Shown piece after piece: positions 45,945-54,962 of a stretch of DNA of 64,000 bases. The position numbers and the translations under genes are program-made. Every line of letters starts with the position of its first letter. Positions within the stretch are counted from its first letter, which is position 1. Source of the DNA: Bacteroidaceae bacterium (GTDB taxonomy: Bacteria > Bacteroidota > Bacteroidia > Bacteroidales > Bacteroidaceae); assembly GCA_902362375.1 (NCBI GenBank), contig CABIVS010000005.1, forward strand, positions 186,001 through 250,000, in the 5' to 3' direction. Below the pieces are notes generated by a model. That model was not told the origin of the DNA. It searched no databases and saw only the letters and a list, made by a program, of their open reading frames with translations.

Positions 45945-48900
45945 TTCTTCTTATTCTCCAAATATTGTTTTCTTTCTTCATCGGCTTTCTCCACCTCTTC
46001 CTTTATCTGCCAGTCGGCAACAGTGGCATCAAACTGAATCGGTCGCACTTTCTCCTGTATTGCCTGGAAGACAATAAACATAGCCGGCACAATGAATAAC
46101 AGTGCCAATGTACCCACCAGCATACCGCCTACCACACCCGTACCGAGTGAACTGTTTCCGTTGGCTCCTACGCCAGATGCTAACATCAAAGGTACCATAC
46201 CGAAAATCATCGTCAGTGCCGTCATAAGAATAGGACGCAAACGATCTTTAGCAGCAATAAGCGCAGCAGACGTCAGACTCATACCGGCACGACGGCGCTC
46301 GGTAGCATATTCGGTGAGAAGAATAGCAGTTTTTGCCAACAGACCGATAAGCATGATAAGTCCTGTTTGCAGATAAATATTATTCTCCAATCCAAGCAAT
46401 TTGGCAAAGAGGAAGCTACCCATCAATCCGGCCGGAACACTAAGCAGGACGGCAAACGGAACGAAGAAACTCTCATAAAGCGCACTCAATAGCAGATAAA
46501 CCATCAATAGGCAGATAGCAAAAATCACGATGGTGGTATTACTCTGATTGCTCTCCTCTCGCGCCAGTCCGCCAAAATCGAAATCATAGTTGGCGGGAAG
46601 TACACGGGCAGCAGTTTCCTGTACGGCACGGATGGCTTCACCCGAACTGTACCCTTCGGCAGGCATGGCATTGAGTGCAATGGAGTTATACATATTAAAA
46701 CGGTTCAGGCTCTCGGCTCCATATACTTTGGTCAGTGTGACGAACTGACTCAACGGTGCCATCTCTCCATTGCTCAAGCGAACAAAATGACGGTTGAGCG
46801 AAGCCTCATCCAGACGATAATTCGGATCAGCTTGCACCATCACACGATAGACGCGCGAAAAGCGGTTAAAGTTGCTGACATAGCTACCTCCATAATATCC
46901 CCCCAAGGTAGAAAGCACCTCATCAGGCATGATTCCGGCACGCAGACACTTAGCAGCATCCACATCGACCTGCCACTGGGGATAGTTGATTTCGAAAGAT
47001 GAAAAAGCCATTGCCAGTTCAGGCCGCTGATTCAACGAGTCGATAAACTGGCGAGTGATGCTGAAAAACTCTGTGAGATCACCTCCAGCCTTGTCCTGCA
47101 TTTGGATATCGAGCGCATTACCCATATCATAACCAGGTATCATACCCGGAGCCATGGCAAAAACTGTGGCATCCTTGATATCTCCGGTACGGGCATAAAT
47201 CTGTCCGATTACTGCCTGCACGTGATCTTCTTCCTCCGGTCGTTCATCCCACGGAGTAAGGCGAACAAAGAAAATACCGGAAGAATTACCCGCACCACCC
47301 ATTGACCAACCGGTCACTTTGAGTACCTGTTTCACCTGTGGGATTTGCTGAATACGTTCTTCTACACGGTTCATAATGCCATCGGTAGCATAAAGTGAGT
47401 TTCCCGGCGCAGTGGATACGGCAACAAACACCAGTCCCTGATCTTCATCGGGCACAAGGCCTGTTTTGGTGCTGTTCATCAGCAGGGCAAGGATTACGAC
47501 TGTCCCGGCAACAAAGGCGCCCGTCAACCATTTGCGACGGATAAAGAAGAGAACTCCTTTTTTATACCGCTCTGACAATGATTCGAACGCAGTGTTGAAC
47601 GCACGGCGGAAACGGGCTGCGAAGTTTTGCTTCTGTGTGCCGTCCTCATTGGTATAGGGACGCAGAATCAAGGCGCAGAGGGCAGGACTTAGTGTCAATG
47701 CATTGATGGTAGATATACCTACCGCCACAGCCATTGTCAGACCGAACTGCGTATAGAATGTACCCGAAGTCCCACTCATGAAAGACACCGGAATAAATAC
47801 CGCCATAAACACCAGTGAAGTGGTAACGATAGCACCCGACAGTCCTTTCATTGCATCCACACTGGCCATATAGGGCGAACGGTAGCCGGAATCGAACTTG
47901 GATTGCACTGCCTCGACCACAATAATGGCATCATCCACCACTGTACCGATGACCAGCACTAATGCGAAAAGCGTAATCAAATTGATACTGAATCCTACCA
48001 ACGCCATGAAAGCGAAAGTTCCGATAAGAGAAACAAAAATACCCACCAGCGGAATCAGTGTAGAACGAATATCCTGTAAGAAAACATATACCACAAGGAT
48101 TACCAGCAGAATCGCTTCAATCAGTGTCTTCAATACCTCATGGATAGAGGCGAAGAGAAATTCGTTGGTACTCATCAGCTGGGTTATTTCCGCCCCTTTG
48201 GGAAGACGTTTGGAAGCGTCTGCCAGAAAAGCGTCAATCTCACGATTAATCTCTGTGGCATTAGAACCGGCAGTCTGATAAACCATACATGACACACCGG
48301 GTTTACCATTGAAACTACCTTGATAAGAATACGATTCTTGTCCGAGACTGATGTTGGCAATCTCTTTTAAACGAAGTACCTCACCATTCTTAGTGCTGCG
48401 GATCACGATCTCTCCAAATTCTTCGGGAGTCATCAATCGACCTCGGTATTTCATGGTATACGCTTTAGCTTCCTTGGAATTCTCACCAATGGAGCCTGTT
48501 GCAGCTTCAATGTTTTGTGAGGCCAGTGCAGCAGTCACGTCGGAAGGAATCAGCTTGTACTGTGCCATGACGTCAGGTTTAAGCCATACGCGCATGGAAT
48601 AGACACCACCCATCACCTGCACATCTCCCACTCCGGAAATACGCAAGATGGCAGGTTTCAAGTTAATATTGATATAGTTCGAGAGAAAGTTCTCGTCTAA
48701 TGAGCTATCGGGACTATGCAAGGTAAATATCTGGAGCATACCGTTCTGTCGCTTGTTGACACTGACACCCACACGGGTCACTTCCGCAGGAAGTTGTCCG
48801 GCAGCTTTCGACACACGGTTCTGTACATTGACAGCGGCCATGTCCGGATCGGTACCTTGCTTAAAGTAAATGGTTATTTCGGCTGAACCGGCATTGGAAG

Positions 48901-49147
48901 CACTGGAAGTCATATAAGTCATGTCTTCCACACCATTGATGGCTTCCTCCAACGGAGCGATGACACTCTTCTGCACCGTTTCAGCACTGGCACCGTCGTA
49001 TGCAGTGTACACCTGAACAGTAGGCGGGGCAATATCAGGATATTGCTCCACGGGTAGGGTGAATAACCCGATAATCCCCACCACTACAATCACAATGGAA
49101 AGGACGGCGGAGAGCACGGGGCGTTCTATAAATATTCGTAAGTTCAT
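45941..49147 (-). CDS. RND efflux inner-membrane pump (HAE1/AcrB type)
   Basis: This 1068-residue proton-driven multidrug pump starts MNLRIFIERPVLSAVLSIVI. The proton-relay region is recognisable: VIGTVVDDAIIVVEAV in TM4 with the essential Asp pair, and Lys/Thr-bearing later helices (LLAKTAILLTEYA). Length is close to AcrB (1049). Typical HAE1 segments include GIDQYPDIAPPTV-like VEQYPDIAPPTVQV. It follows the adaptor by 22 bases. Substrates cannot be told from sequence; bile salts, drugs and fatty acids are usual for this family. Confidence 0.95.
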   Translation of the reverse strand: MNLRIFIERPVLSAVLSIVIVVVGIIGLFTLPVEQYPDIAPPTVQVYTAYDGASAETVQKSVIAPLEEAINGVEDMTYMTSSASNAGSAEITIYFKQGTDPDMAAVNVQNRVSKAAGQLPAEVTRVGVSVNKRQNGMLQIFTLHSPDSSLDENFLSNYININLKPAILRISGVGDVQVMGGVYSMRVWLKPDVMAQYKLIPSDVTAALASQNIEAATGSIGENSKEAKAYTMKYRGRLMTPEEFGEIVIRSTKNGEVLRLKEIANISLGQESYSYQGSFNGKPGVSCMVYQTAGSNATEINREIDAFLADASKRLPKGAEITQLMSTNEFLFASIHEVLKTLIEAILLVILVVYVFLQDIRSTLIPLVGIFVSLIGTFAFMALVGFSINLITLFALVLVIGTVVDDAIIVVEAVQSKFDSGYRSPYMASVDAMKGLSGAIVTTSLVFMAVFIPVSFMSGTSGTFYTQFGLTMAVAVGISTINALTLSPALCALILRPYTNEDGTQKQNFAARFRRAFNTAFESLSERYKKGVLFFIRRKWLTGAFVAGTVVILALLMNSTKTGLVPDEDQGLVFVAVSTAPGNSLYATDGIMNRVEERIQQIPQVKQVLKVTGWSMGGAGNSSGIFFVRLTPWDERPEEEDHVQAVIGQIYARTGDIKDATVFAMAPGMIPGYDMGNALDIQMQDKAGGDLTEFFSITRQFIDSLNQRPELAMAFSSFEINYPQWQVDVDAAKCLRAGIMPDEVLSTLGGYYGGSYVSNFNRFSRVYRVMVQADPNYRLDEASLNRHFVRLSNGEMAPLSQFVTLTKVYGAESLNRFNMYNSIALNAMPAEGYSSGEAIRAVQETAARVLPANYDFDFGGLAREESNQSNTTIVIFAICLLMVYLLLSALYESFFVPFAVLLSVPAGLMGSFLFAKLLGLENNIYLQTGLIMLIGLLAKTAILLTEYATERRRAGMSLTSAALIAAKDRLRPILMTALTMIFGMVPLMLASGVGANGNSSLGTGVVGGMLVGTLALLFIVPAMFIVFQAIQEKVRPIQFDATVADWQIKEEVEKADEERKQYLENKKK

Positions 49148-49169
49148 TGTTTTTTCAATTTTGAGTTAG

Positions 49170-50285
49170 TTACTTCTTCTTTGTTATCGGCATTCCATCC
49201 TGTAGTAGTCCGACACCTTCTGTCACGATTTCATCCCCTACGGCAAGTCCGTTCGTCACGATGTAATCCTGTCCACCGTCCACACGCTCCACACTTATTT
49301 GGGTAGAATGCGTTTTGCCATCCACTACCTTATAGACAAAGACCTTGTCCTGCACTTCGTAAGTTGCTGCACGAGGAATGATGATACCGTCTTTGTAGAC
49401 CGCCGGCACCACCACATTTCCCGAGCTTCCACTATGCAGCAGTCCGTTCTTGTTGGGGAATGCAGCCCGTACACTGACAGTTCCTGTCGAAGCATCCACT
49501 ACTCCGCTGATAGTTGCTATGGTACCTTTTTCTTCGTAGGTAGTCCGGTCATTCAGCACCAGTTCGATAGCAGGCATCGACTGCAAAGCCTTCTCTTTAG
49601 AACCATATTGGCGAATGAGTCCTAAGAGTTGATTTTCCGTCATTGAGAAGTAAACATACATGTCCGAGTTGTCTGATACAGTAGTTAGTGGCTGTACCAT
49701 TCCGGCACTAACAAGTGTACCAACGCGATAGGGAAGTGTACCGATCACTCCATCCGAGGGACTTTTCACTTCGGTGTAGGAAAGGTCATTGGCAGCACTC
49801 AGCTCCTGCGCTTTGGCTTGTGCGCGTCCGGCTTTCGCCATCAACAGATTATTCTCGGCCGTTTTCAATTCATAAGCCGAAATGACGTTTTGAGCAAAGA
49901 GTTCTTTCTTGCTATCGTAAGTCAGTTGTGCCGTAGCCAATGTAGCATCGGCTGCTTCCATATTCGCCCGGGCTGTGGCCAAAGCTGCCTGATAGGGAAC
50001 CTGGTCGATGATGAAAAGCACTTGTCCACGTTTCACCGCCTGTCCCTCGTTTACACACAATCGGGTGATGGTTCCCGTCACCTGCGGAAAGATAGCAATA
50101 TCCTGCTTACCCTGGATAGCCGCCGGGTATTGGGTAGAAAGAGTTTTATTGACTGGTGCCACCTGCATCGTCGCATATTCCGATACAGACTGCGAATATT
50201 CTCCTCCTCCGTTCTTGCATCCGGCAAGAGTAAGGAGTGTTGTCAGCATGAAGATTTGCCACATTTTGTTTGTTTCCATTTTCAT
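49170..50285 (-). CDS. RND efflux periplasmic adaptor (membrane fusion) lipoprotein
   Basis: This 371-residue adaptor links the pump to the channel. The ATG at 50285 is preferred; an in-frame TTG lies three codons upstream. The lipobox is LAGC (TLLTLAGCKNGGG). The biotinyl-lipoyl half-motifs (GTITRLCVNEGQAVKRGQVL and SPSDGVIGTLPYRVGTLV) flank a helical hairpin (about 95-165), followed by a beta-barrel and membrane-proximal domain. First gene of the efflux operon, divergent from the sensor kinase 280 bases away. Confidence 0.94.
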   Translation of the reverse strand: MKMETNKMWQIFMLTTLLTLAGCKNGGGEYSQSVSEYATMQVAPVNKTLSTQYPAAIQGKQDIAIFPQVTGTITRLCVNEGQAVKRGQVLFIIDQVPYQAALATARANMEAADATLATAQLTYDSKKELFAQNVISAYELKTAENNLLMAKAGRAQAKAQELSAANDLSYTEVKSPSDGVIGTLPYRVGTLVSAGMVQPLTTVSDNSDMYVYFSMTENQLLGLIRQYGSKEKALQSMPAIELVLNDRTTYEEKGTIATISGVVDASTGTVSVRAAFPNKNGLLHSGSSGNVVVPAVYKDGIIIPRAATYEVQDKVFVYKVVDGKTHSTQISVERVDGGQDYIVTNGLAVGDEIVTEGVGLLQDGMPITKKK

Positions 50286-50332
50286 AAAATTCAATGTATT
50301 ATAGTGATTGATTAGTTCTCACAAGAGCGGTG

Positions 50333-50364
50333 CAAAAGTAGGTGTCAGCGCCCGCTCCCGCAAT
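50333..50364 (-). promoter_or_regulatory. Bacteroides-type promoter for the efflux operon
   Basis: TACTTTTG (-7) on the minus strand with CATTG 20 bases upstream (-33-like), about 48 bases before the adaptor start. Confidence 0.62.
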
Positions 50365-50501
50365 GTAATTCTGGTCAAAGCCGGATTTTTGGGGGACGAA
50401 ACCGCAGAGATAAGTGGTGAAACGGAATGAATGAAGCCAAAGACCTATCCTCTTCATATAAAGTTGTGATGAAGATGTAATGCTATTTGGTATTATTTAC
50501 T

Positions 50502-50509
50502 ACTTTTGC
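50502..50509 (+). promoter_or_regulatory. Bacteroides -7 element before the sensor kinase
   Basis: TACTTTTG, an exact TAnnTTTG match, lies 64 bases before the kinase ATG at 50573. It faces away from the efflux operon promoter. Confidence 0.52.
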
Positions 50510-50572
50510 CCAAACAAAGATAAGAGTCCATCCTAATAAATAGACTTGCATTTCAGACTTGATTACGCAGTT

Positions 50573-52315
50573 ATGATAAGAAAACGTATTTATCTCACAG
50601 CCGCAATATTCCTGCTTGTGGTAAGCTTTTCCGCTTACTACCTCTATCGTGTGAACCGCTCCGCACGCAGCCGTCTGGAGTATGCCAACGGACTCATTGA
50701 AGTGAATCCACGAAAAGCACTGGAAGATGTGGAACAGATAAACCGTACTTTCTTGAGCGAAAGGAACTACATGATGTGCGATTTAGTAAAAGCCGGTGCT
50801 CTCATCGGCATACAGGAATATCTTGTGCCGGATTCGCTACTTAACATCGTCAGTCCTTACTTCAAATATAAAGCGGACTCATTACACCTGACGGAAATAT
50901 ATTACTACCGGGGCGAGATAGCCCGCCACTCTAATTTCCTGCTCGAAGCCGTAGAATATTTCACCCTCTGCACACAATACAACAACGATGTGTACGATCT
51001 TCGCGAACTAAACTTCTACCTCAACAACTTCAAAGGGCAGGTTTACCACACTAAGCACATGATGAAAGAAGAGAAAGAGGCCAAACTCGCCGCCCTCTCT
51101 CTAGCCAGGGAACTAAACAATCCCTCTCTCATTGCCGAAGCCTACTCTGAACTCACCCACTATTACGCCCGGACAAATGATGGCGATGAGAGTATTCCTC
51201 TGCTCAAAACTGCTTCTATGAAAGGTTACTCCGGCTCCTTGCAAACCCGGTTATTATTCCTCCTTAGCGAAAAATATGCCGACAAGCACATGTCCGACTC
51301 CGCTCGTATCTATGCTCTGCAAATCCCGCATTTATATCAGGACTCGGTCGACTATCTGCTCGGCAAGATACATTCCGATCTTCAACAAATCGATTCCGCT
51401 CGTTTTTACCTAAACCGAAGCAGTCAGAGTAATAACCCCTTTATCTGCCTGAAAACCTATCGCCAGTTGACAGATCTGAATATACGTACCGGTTCTCTCA
51501 ATGGTGTATCAGACTGCTTGGAAAGACTGACGCACTATCAAGCACAGATAGACAGCATCGCTTATAACGAGGACCTTGCTCAAATAGAGAATGTGGATAA
51601 ACTTCGAAAAACGATCCGTGACTCCGAAGTCGCAGAGGCAGAATACTACCGGTACTGGGTCTTCTATTGCCGGATTATTGTCATTGCTTTTACCGTCATC
51701 CTCATTCTAATGTCTATCTCCATCATTCTGCAAAAGAAGAAAAAAAACCTACAACTGAAACGTCAGCAATCACGCCTTGACGCACTGAAGATGCAGATAG
51801 ACCCGCATTTTATATTCAATAATCTCAGCATCCTGCTCGACCTGGTAGAGACGGGAGATGCCACAGCTCCCATCTACATCAAATGTCTCTCCAAAGTTTA
51901 CCGGCATATCGTAGCTAATGTAGATAAGAATCTTTCATCCGTTGCCGATGAATTATCCAGTCTGGAGGCTTATATCTTCCTACTCAAAATACGGTTTGAG
52001 GATGCCATACAGGTAGAAGTACAAGTTCAGGACGCTATCCGCGAGAGACAGATCCCTCCCATTGTATTGCAGATGTTACTGGAGAATGCTATCAAGCACA
52101 ATCAAGTGTCGGAAGAAACACCGCTATTCATCCGTGTATATTCTGATGGGAACAAATTGGTAGTGGAAAACAACTGCAAACCTCTTACTCCGAACTCTTC
52201 CACCCACCACATCGGGCTGCGAAATATCAAAGAGCGGTATCAGCTCACTGGTGCTCCCGCTCCTGAAATCTATCAGGATGAACACATCTATCGTGTCACC
52301 CTTTCAACGCTTTAA
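50573..52315 (+). CDS. LytS/YehU-type sensor histidine kinase with TPR-like periplasmic domain
   Basis: This 580-residue kinase is placed at the ATG at 50573 (MIRKRIYLTAAIFLLVVSF), whose first helix is a membrane anchor. A TPR-like extracytoplasmic region (about 30-350) is followed by a second TM (WVFYCRIIVIAFTVILILMS), a coiled coil, and the His_kinase domain with phospho-acceptor His412 in IDPHFIFNNLS. The ATPase domain has N-box LLENAIKHNQ and a shortened G-box (STHHIGLRNIKERY). The response regulator follows 5 bases later. Divergence from the efflux operon suggests it may control it. Confidence 0.9.
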   Translation: MIRKRIYLTAAIFLLVVSFSAYYLYRVNRSARSRLEYANGLIEVNPRKALEDVEQINRTFLSERNYMMCDLVKAGALIGIQEYLVPDSLLNIVSPYFKYKADSLHLTEIYYYRGEIARHSNFLLEAVEYFTLCTQYNNDVYDLRELNFYLNNFKGQVYHTKHMMKEEKEAKLAALSLARELNNPSLIAEAYSELTHYYARTNDGDESIPLLKTASMKGYSGSLQTRLLFLLSEKYADKHMSDSARIYALQIPHLYQDSVDYLLGKIHSDLQQIDSARFYLNRSSQSNNPFICLKTYRQLTDLNIRTGSLNGVSDCLERLTHYQAQIDSIAYNEDLAQIENVDKLRKTIRDSEVAEAEYYRYWVFYCRIIVIAFTVILILMSISIILQKKKKNLQLKRQQSRLDALKMQIDPHFIFNNLSILLDLVETGDATAPIYIKCLSKVYRHIVANVDKNLSSVADELSSLEAYIFLLKIRFEDAIQVEVQVQDAIRERQIPPIVLQMLLENAIKHNQVSEETPLFIRVYSDGNKLVVENNCKPLTPNSSTHHIGLRNIKERYQLTGAPAPEIYQDEHIYRVTLSTL

Positions 52316-52320
52316 ACGAA

Positions 52321-53103
52321 ATGATAAATTCCATGAAAGTTCTGATTATAGAAGACGAAAACCACAGTGCCGAACGCCTGCAACGTTACATCTGTGCACT
52401 GCACCCTGATTACGAAATTTCCGGCATCACCAAAAGTATTGTCCAAAGCATAGATTTCCTCCAACGGGAGCAGCCGGACCTGATATTCTCCGACATCCGC
52501 CTACAGGATGGATTAAGTTTCGACATTTTCCGTCAAGTGGAGATAGTCTCGCCCATCATTTTCACCACTGCCTATGACCAGTATGCTATACAGGCATTTA
52601 AATTCAATAGTATCGACTATTTGCTGAAGCCTATCGACTCGGATGAATTGGAAGCAGCTATACAAAAAGCGATAGAAAGAATATCCCCCTCATCTCCTAC
52701 TACCACTGCCCCGAATCTGGAACAGCTGTTGGAATACCTGAGTGGGGCTATTCCCACCCCTCATTATCGGGAAAGATTTCTGGTATCCCGCAGAGACGAA
52801 TATATCACTATCGAAGTCCAAAACGTCTGTTTCATCCACTCTCAACAGAACATAACCCGCCTTTATCTGACGGATGGCACCTCTGCCACCATTCCTTCCA
52901 CATTGGACCAACTGGAAAAGGAAATGAACCCTACTTCTTTCTTCCGTGCAAACCGCCAGCATATGATACAGGTGGGACACATTAAGAAAGTCAGCAACTG
53001 GTTCAACTATAAATTAAAGGTAGAAATGAACGGATATCCGCAGGAGGAAATTCTGATAAGCCGGGAGAAAGCTGCCACATTCAAGAAATGGCTGGACAGA
53101 TAA
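52321..53103 (+). CDS. LytTR-family response regulator
   Basis: This 260-residue regulator has an N-terminal receiver (about 5-120) with acidic pocket EDE and phospho-acceptor Asp58 in IFSDIRLQDG, the conserved Thr in FTTAYDQYA and Lys in YLLKPID. A LytTR DNA-binding domain occupies about 155-258 (ERFLVSRRDEYITIEVQNV, then FFRANRQHMIQVGHIKKV). The pairing with the LytS-type kinase is direct (5-base gap). An internal ATG at 52333 could also be used. Confidence 0.94.
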   Translation: MINSMKVLIIEDENHSAERLQRYICALHPDYEISGITKSIVQSIDFLQREQPDLIFSDIRLQDGLSFDIFRQVEIVSPIIFTTAYDQYAIQAFKFNSIDYLLKPIDSDELEAAIQKAIERISPSSPTTTAPNLEQLLEYLSGAIPTPHYRERFLVSRRDEYITIEVQNVCFIHSQQNITRLYLTDGTSATIPSTLDQLEKEMNPTSFFRANRQHMIQVGHIKKVSNWFNYKLKVEMNGYPQEEILISREKAATFKKWLDR

Positions 53104-53206
53104 CGACTGACTAGCTCTATAATCAAGATTTGCTGGGGTGTCATACCGAAAGATCAGGACACCCTGCAAACACTGGCAGTACATAGTACAACAACACACC
53201 ACACAA

Positions 53207-53433
53207 CTACAACCTATAGAAGTAATAATCCAGAAATTCTAACGAAAAATCCGAAAGACCACTAATCATAATAATAAAATACCGGCATTTTTTCTTTAAT
53301 GCGGAGATGTACATTTCATCCTGTTTTATCAGATTATCCACGAAAGTGACATCAAAGCCCGTAATATCGAACCAATTCTTATAACAAAGTACCAGATTTA
53401 ATCTATCAGCAAACCAACGAGTTACGAGGAGTA
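53207..53433 (-). other. Open frame after tRNA-Leu, possible gene remnant
   Basis: A minus-strand frame with coding-like composition (TRWFADRLNLVLCYKNWFD ... SDFSLEFLDYYFYRL) runs to a stop at 53207. Its only upstream start lies beyond the tRNA terminator, so it is probably not translated as such. The family is not recognised. The rest of the 372-base gap (53104-53206) shows no gene. Confidence 0.35.
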
Positions 53434-53470
53434 GAAAAGAAAAACGGAGAGAGTTTTTCAACTTTCTCCG
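53434..53470 (-). terminator. Terminator of tRNA-Leu
   Basis: On the minus strand CGGAGAAAGT pairs with ACTCTCTCCG (one mismatch) and is followed by TTTTTCTTTT, seven bases after the tRNA. Confidence 0.78.
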
Positions 53471-53476
53471 CTTCAG

Positions 53477-53560
53477 TACCCAGACCCGGGGTCGAACCGG
53501 GATGGAAGTGAATCCACTGGTGTTTGAGACCAGCGCGTCTACCGATTCCGCCATCTGGGC
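53477..53560 (-). tRNA. trnL: tRNA-Leu (CAA)
   Basis: An 84-nt class II tRNA has acceptor GCCCAGA/TCTGGGT (with one G-U pair), anticodon loop CTCAAAC carrying CAA, a long variable arm (TGGATTCACTTCCA region), and T-loop TTCGACC. Confidence 0.95.
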
Positions 53561-53586
53561 GCATACTTGATTTCTCAATTGCGGTG

Positions 53587-53594
53587 CAAAGATA
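53587..53594 (-). promoter_or_regulatory. Bacteroides -7 element for tRNA-Leu
   Basis: TATCTTTG on the minus strand, 27 bases upstream of the tRNA 5' end, with ATTG about 20 bases further upstream as a weak -33. Confidence 0.62.
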
Positions 53595-53724
53595 CGACAT
53601 TATTTTGAATCCACAATAGTTTGGCAAAAAAAAGGAGAAAAAAATAATAAAACATATCTTAAACACTTCTCTATTCAGAGAATAAACCGTACATTAGCAG
53701 AAACTTTAAAATAGAGTCACTATC

Positions 53725-54807
53725 ATGACAAACCAGGATAATTATTGCGTGATTATGGGTGGCGGCATTGGAAGCCGCTTCTGGCCGTTTAGCCGCAAAA
53801 CATTGCCCAAACAATTCTTAGATTTCTTCGGAACGGGTCGTTCACTTTTACAGCAGACTTTTGACCGGTTCCAAAAGGTTATTCCAACAGAAAACATTTT
53901 CATCGTTACCAATGCAATGTATGCAGACTTAGTGAAGGAACAATTGCCAAAAGTAAGCGAAAGCCAAATTCTGCTGGAACCTGCAAGACGAAATACGGCT
54001 CCATGTATAGCATGGGCCTCTTACCACATCTGGGCACTGAATCCAAACGCCAATATCGTAGTTGCACCTTCAGACCATTTAATTTTAAAAGAAGATGAGT
54101 TTCTTGCCGCTATTGAAAAAGGACTTGAATTTGTTTCACGCTCTGAAAAACTACTAACATTAGGTATTAAACCCAATCGTCCGGAAACAGGATATGGATA
54201 TATACAAATAGATGAACCCGCAGGTGAAAACTTCTACAAAGTAAAAACATTCACTGAAAAACCGGAACTGGAATTAGCTAAAGTATTCGTAGAAAGCGGA
54301 GAATTTTACTGGAATTCCGGACTGTTTATGTGGAATGTAAATACAATCATCAAAGCAAATGAAGATTTGTTGCCTGAATTAGCTTCCAAACTGGCACCGG
54401 GAAAAGATATTTATGCCACCGATAAGGAAAAAGCATTTATTGAAGAAAATTTCCCCGCATGTCCTAATGTATCCATCGATTTCGGTATTATGGAAAAAGC
54501 GGACAACGTGTATGTATCGTTAGGAGATTTTGGCTGGTCTGATCTTGGAACCTGGGGATCACTTTATGATTTATCGGAAAGGGATTCAGAAGGCAATGTT
54601 ACTCTGAAATGCCATTCGCTTATTTATAATAGTAAAGATAACATGGTAGTACTTCCAAAAGGAAAACTGGCCGTAATTGATGGATTGGAAGGATTTCTAA
54701 TAGCAGAATCAGACAACGTTCTTTTAATCTGCCGCAAAGATGAAGAACATGCCATCCGTAAATATGTGAATGACGCCCAAATGCAACTGGGTGATGATTT
54801 CATTTAG
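53725..54807 (+). CDS. manC: Mannose-1-phosphate guanylyltransferase
   Basis: This 360-residue nucleotidyltransferase makes GDP-mannose from mannose 1-phosphate and GTP. The signature GGGIGSRFWPFSRKTLPKQF begins at about residue 12, with FTEKP and FGWSDLGTWGSLY further on. It lacks the C-terminal isomerase domain of the bifunctional AlgA/ManC type, so it is the short form. GDP-mannose also leads to GDP-fucose, which Bacteroides put on capsule and glycoproteins. Single gene, rightward. Confidence 0.94.
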   Translation: MTNQDNYCVIMGGGIGSRFWPFSRKTLPKQFLDFFGTGRSLLQQTFDRFQKVIPTENIFIVTNAMYADLVKEQLPKVSESQILLEPARRNTAPCIAWASYHIWALNPNANIVVAPSDHLILKEDEFLAAIEKGLEFVSRSEKLLTLGIKPNRPETGYGYIQIDEPAGENFYKVKTFTEKPELELAKVFVESGEFYWNSGLFMWNVNTIIKANEDLLPELASKLAPGKDIYATDKEKAFIEENFPACPNVSIDFGIMEKADNVYVSLGDFGWSDLGTWGSLYDLSERDSEGNVTLKCHSLIYNSKDNMVVLPKGKLAVIDGLEGFLIAESDNVLLICRKDEEHAIRKYVNDAQMQLGDDFI

Positions 54808-54866
54808 CAGTGCGCAGCACTTAACCCGCCACAGCAAAAACCGGATAAGACAATAATACAAATAAT

Positions 54867-54912
54867 GAACGGTGAACTCTCTGCAAACAATCATGCAGTT
54901 CGTTCACCGTTC
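54867..54912 (+). terminator. Hairpin between manC and the AMP-ligase gene
   Basis: GAACGGTGAAC (54867-54877) and GTTCACCGTTC (54902-54912) form a perfect 11-bp stem in the gap between two convergent genes. The T-run that follows is weak, so termination strength is uncertain. Confidence 0.55.
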
Positions 54913-54962
54913 ACCGTTTATTATATTGAAAAACTTTGTGTGTCTTTAAGCAATCACAGGTC

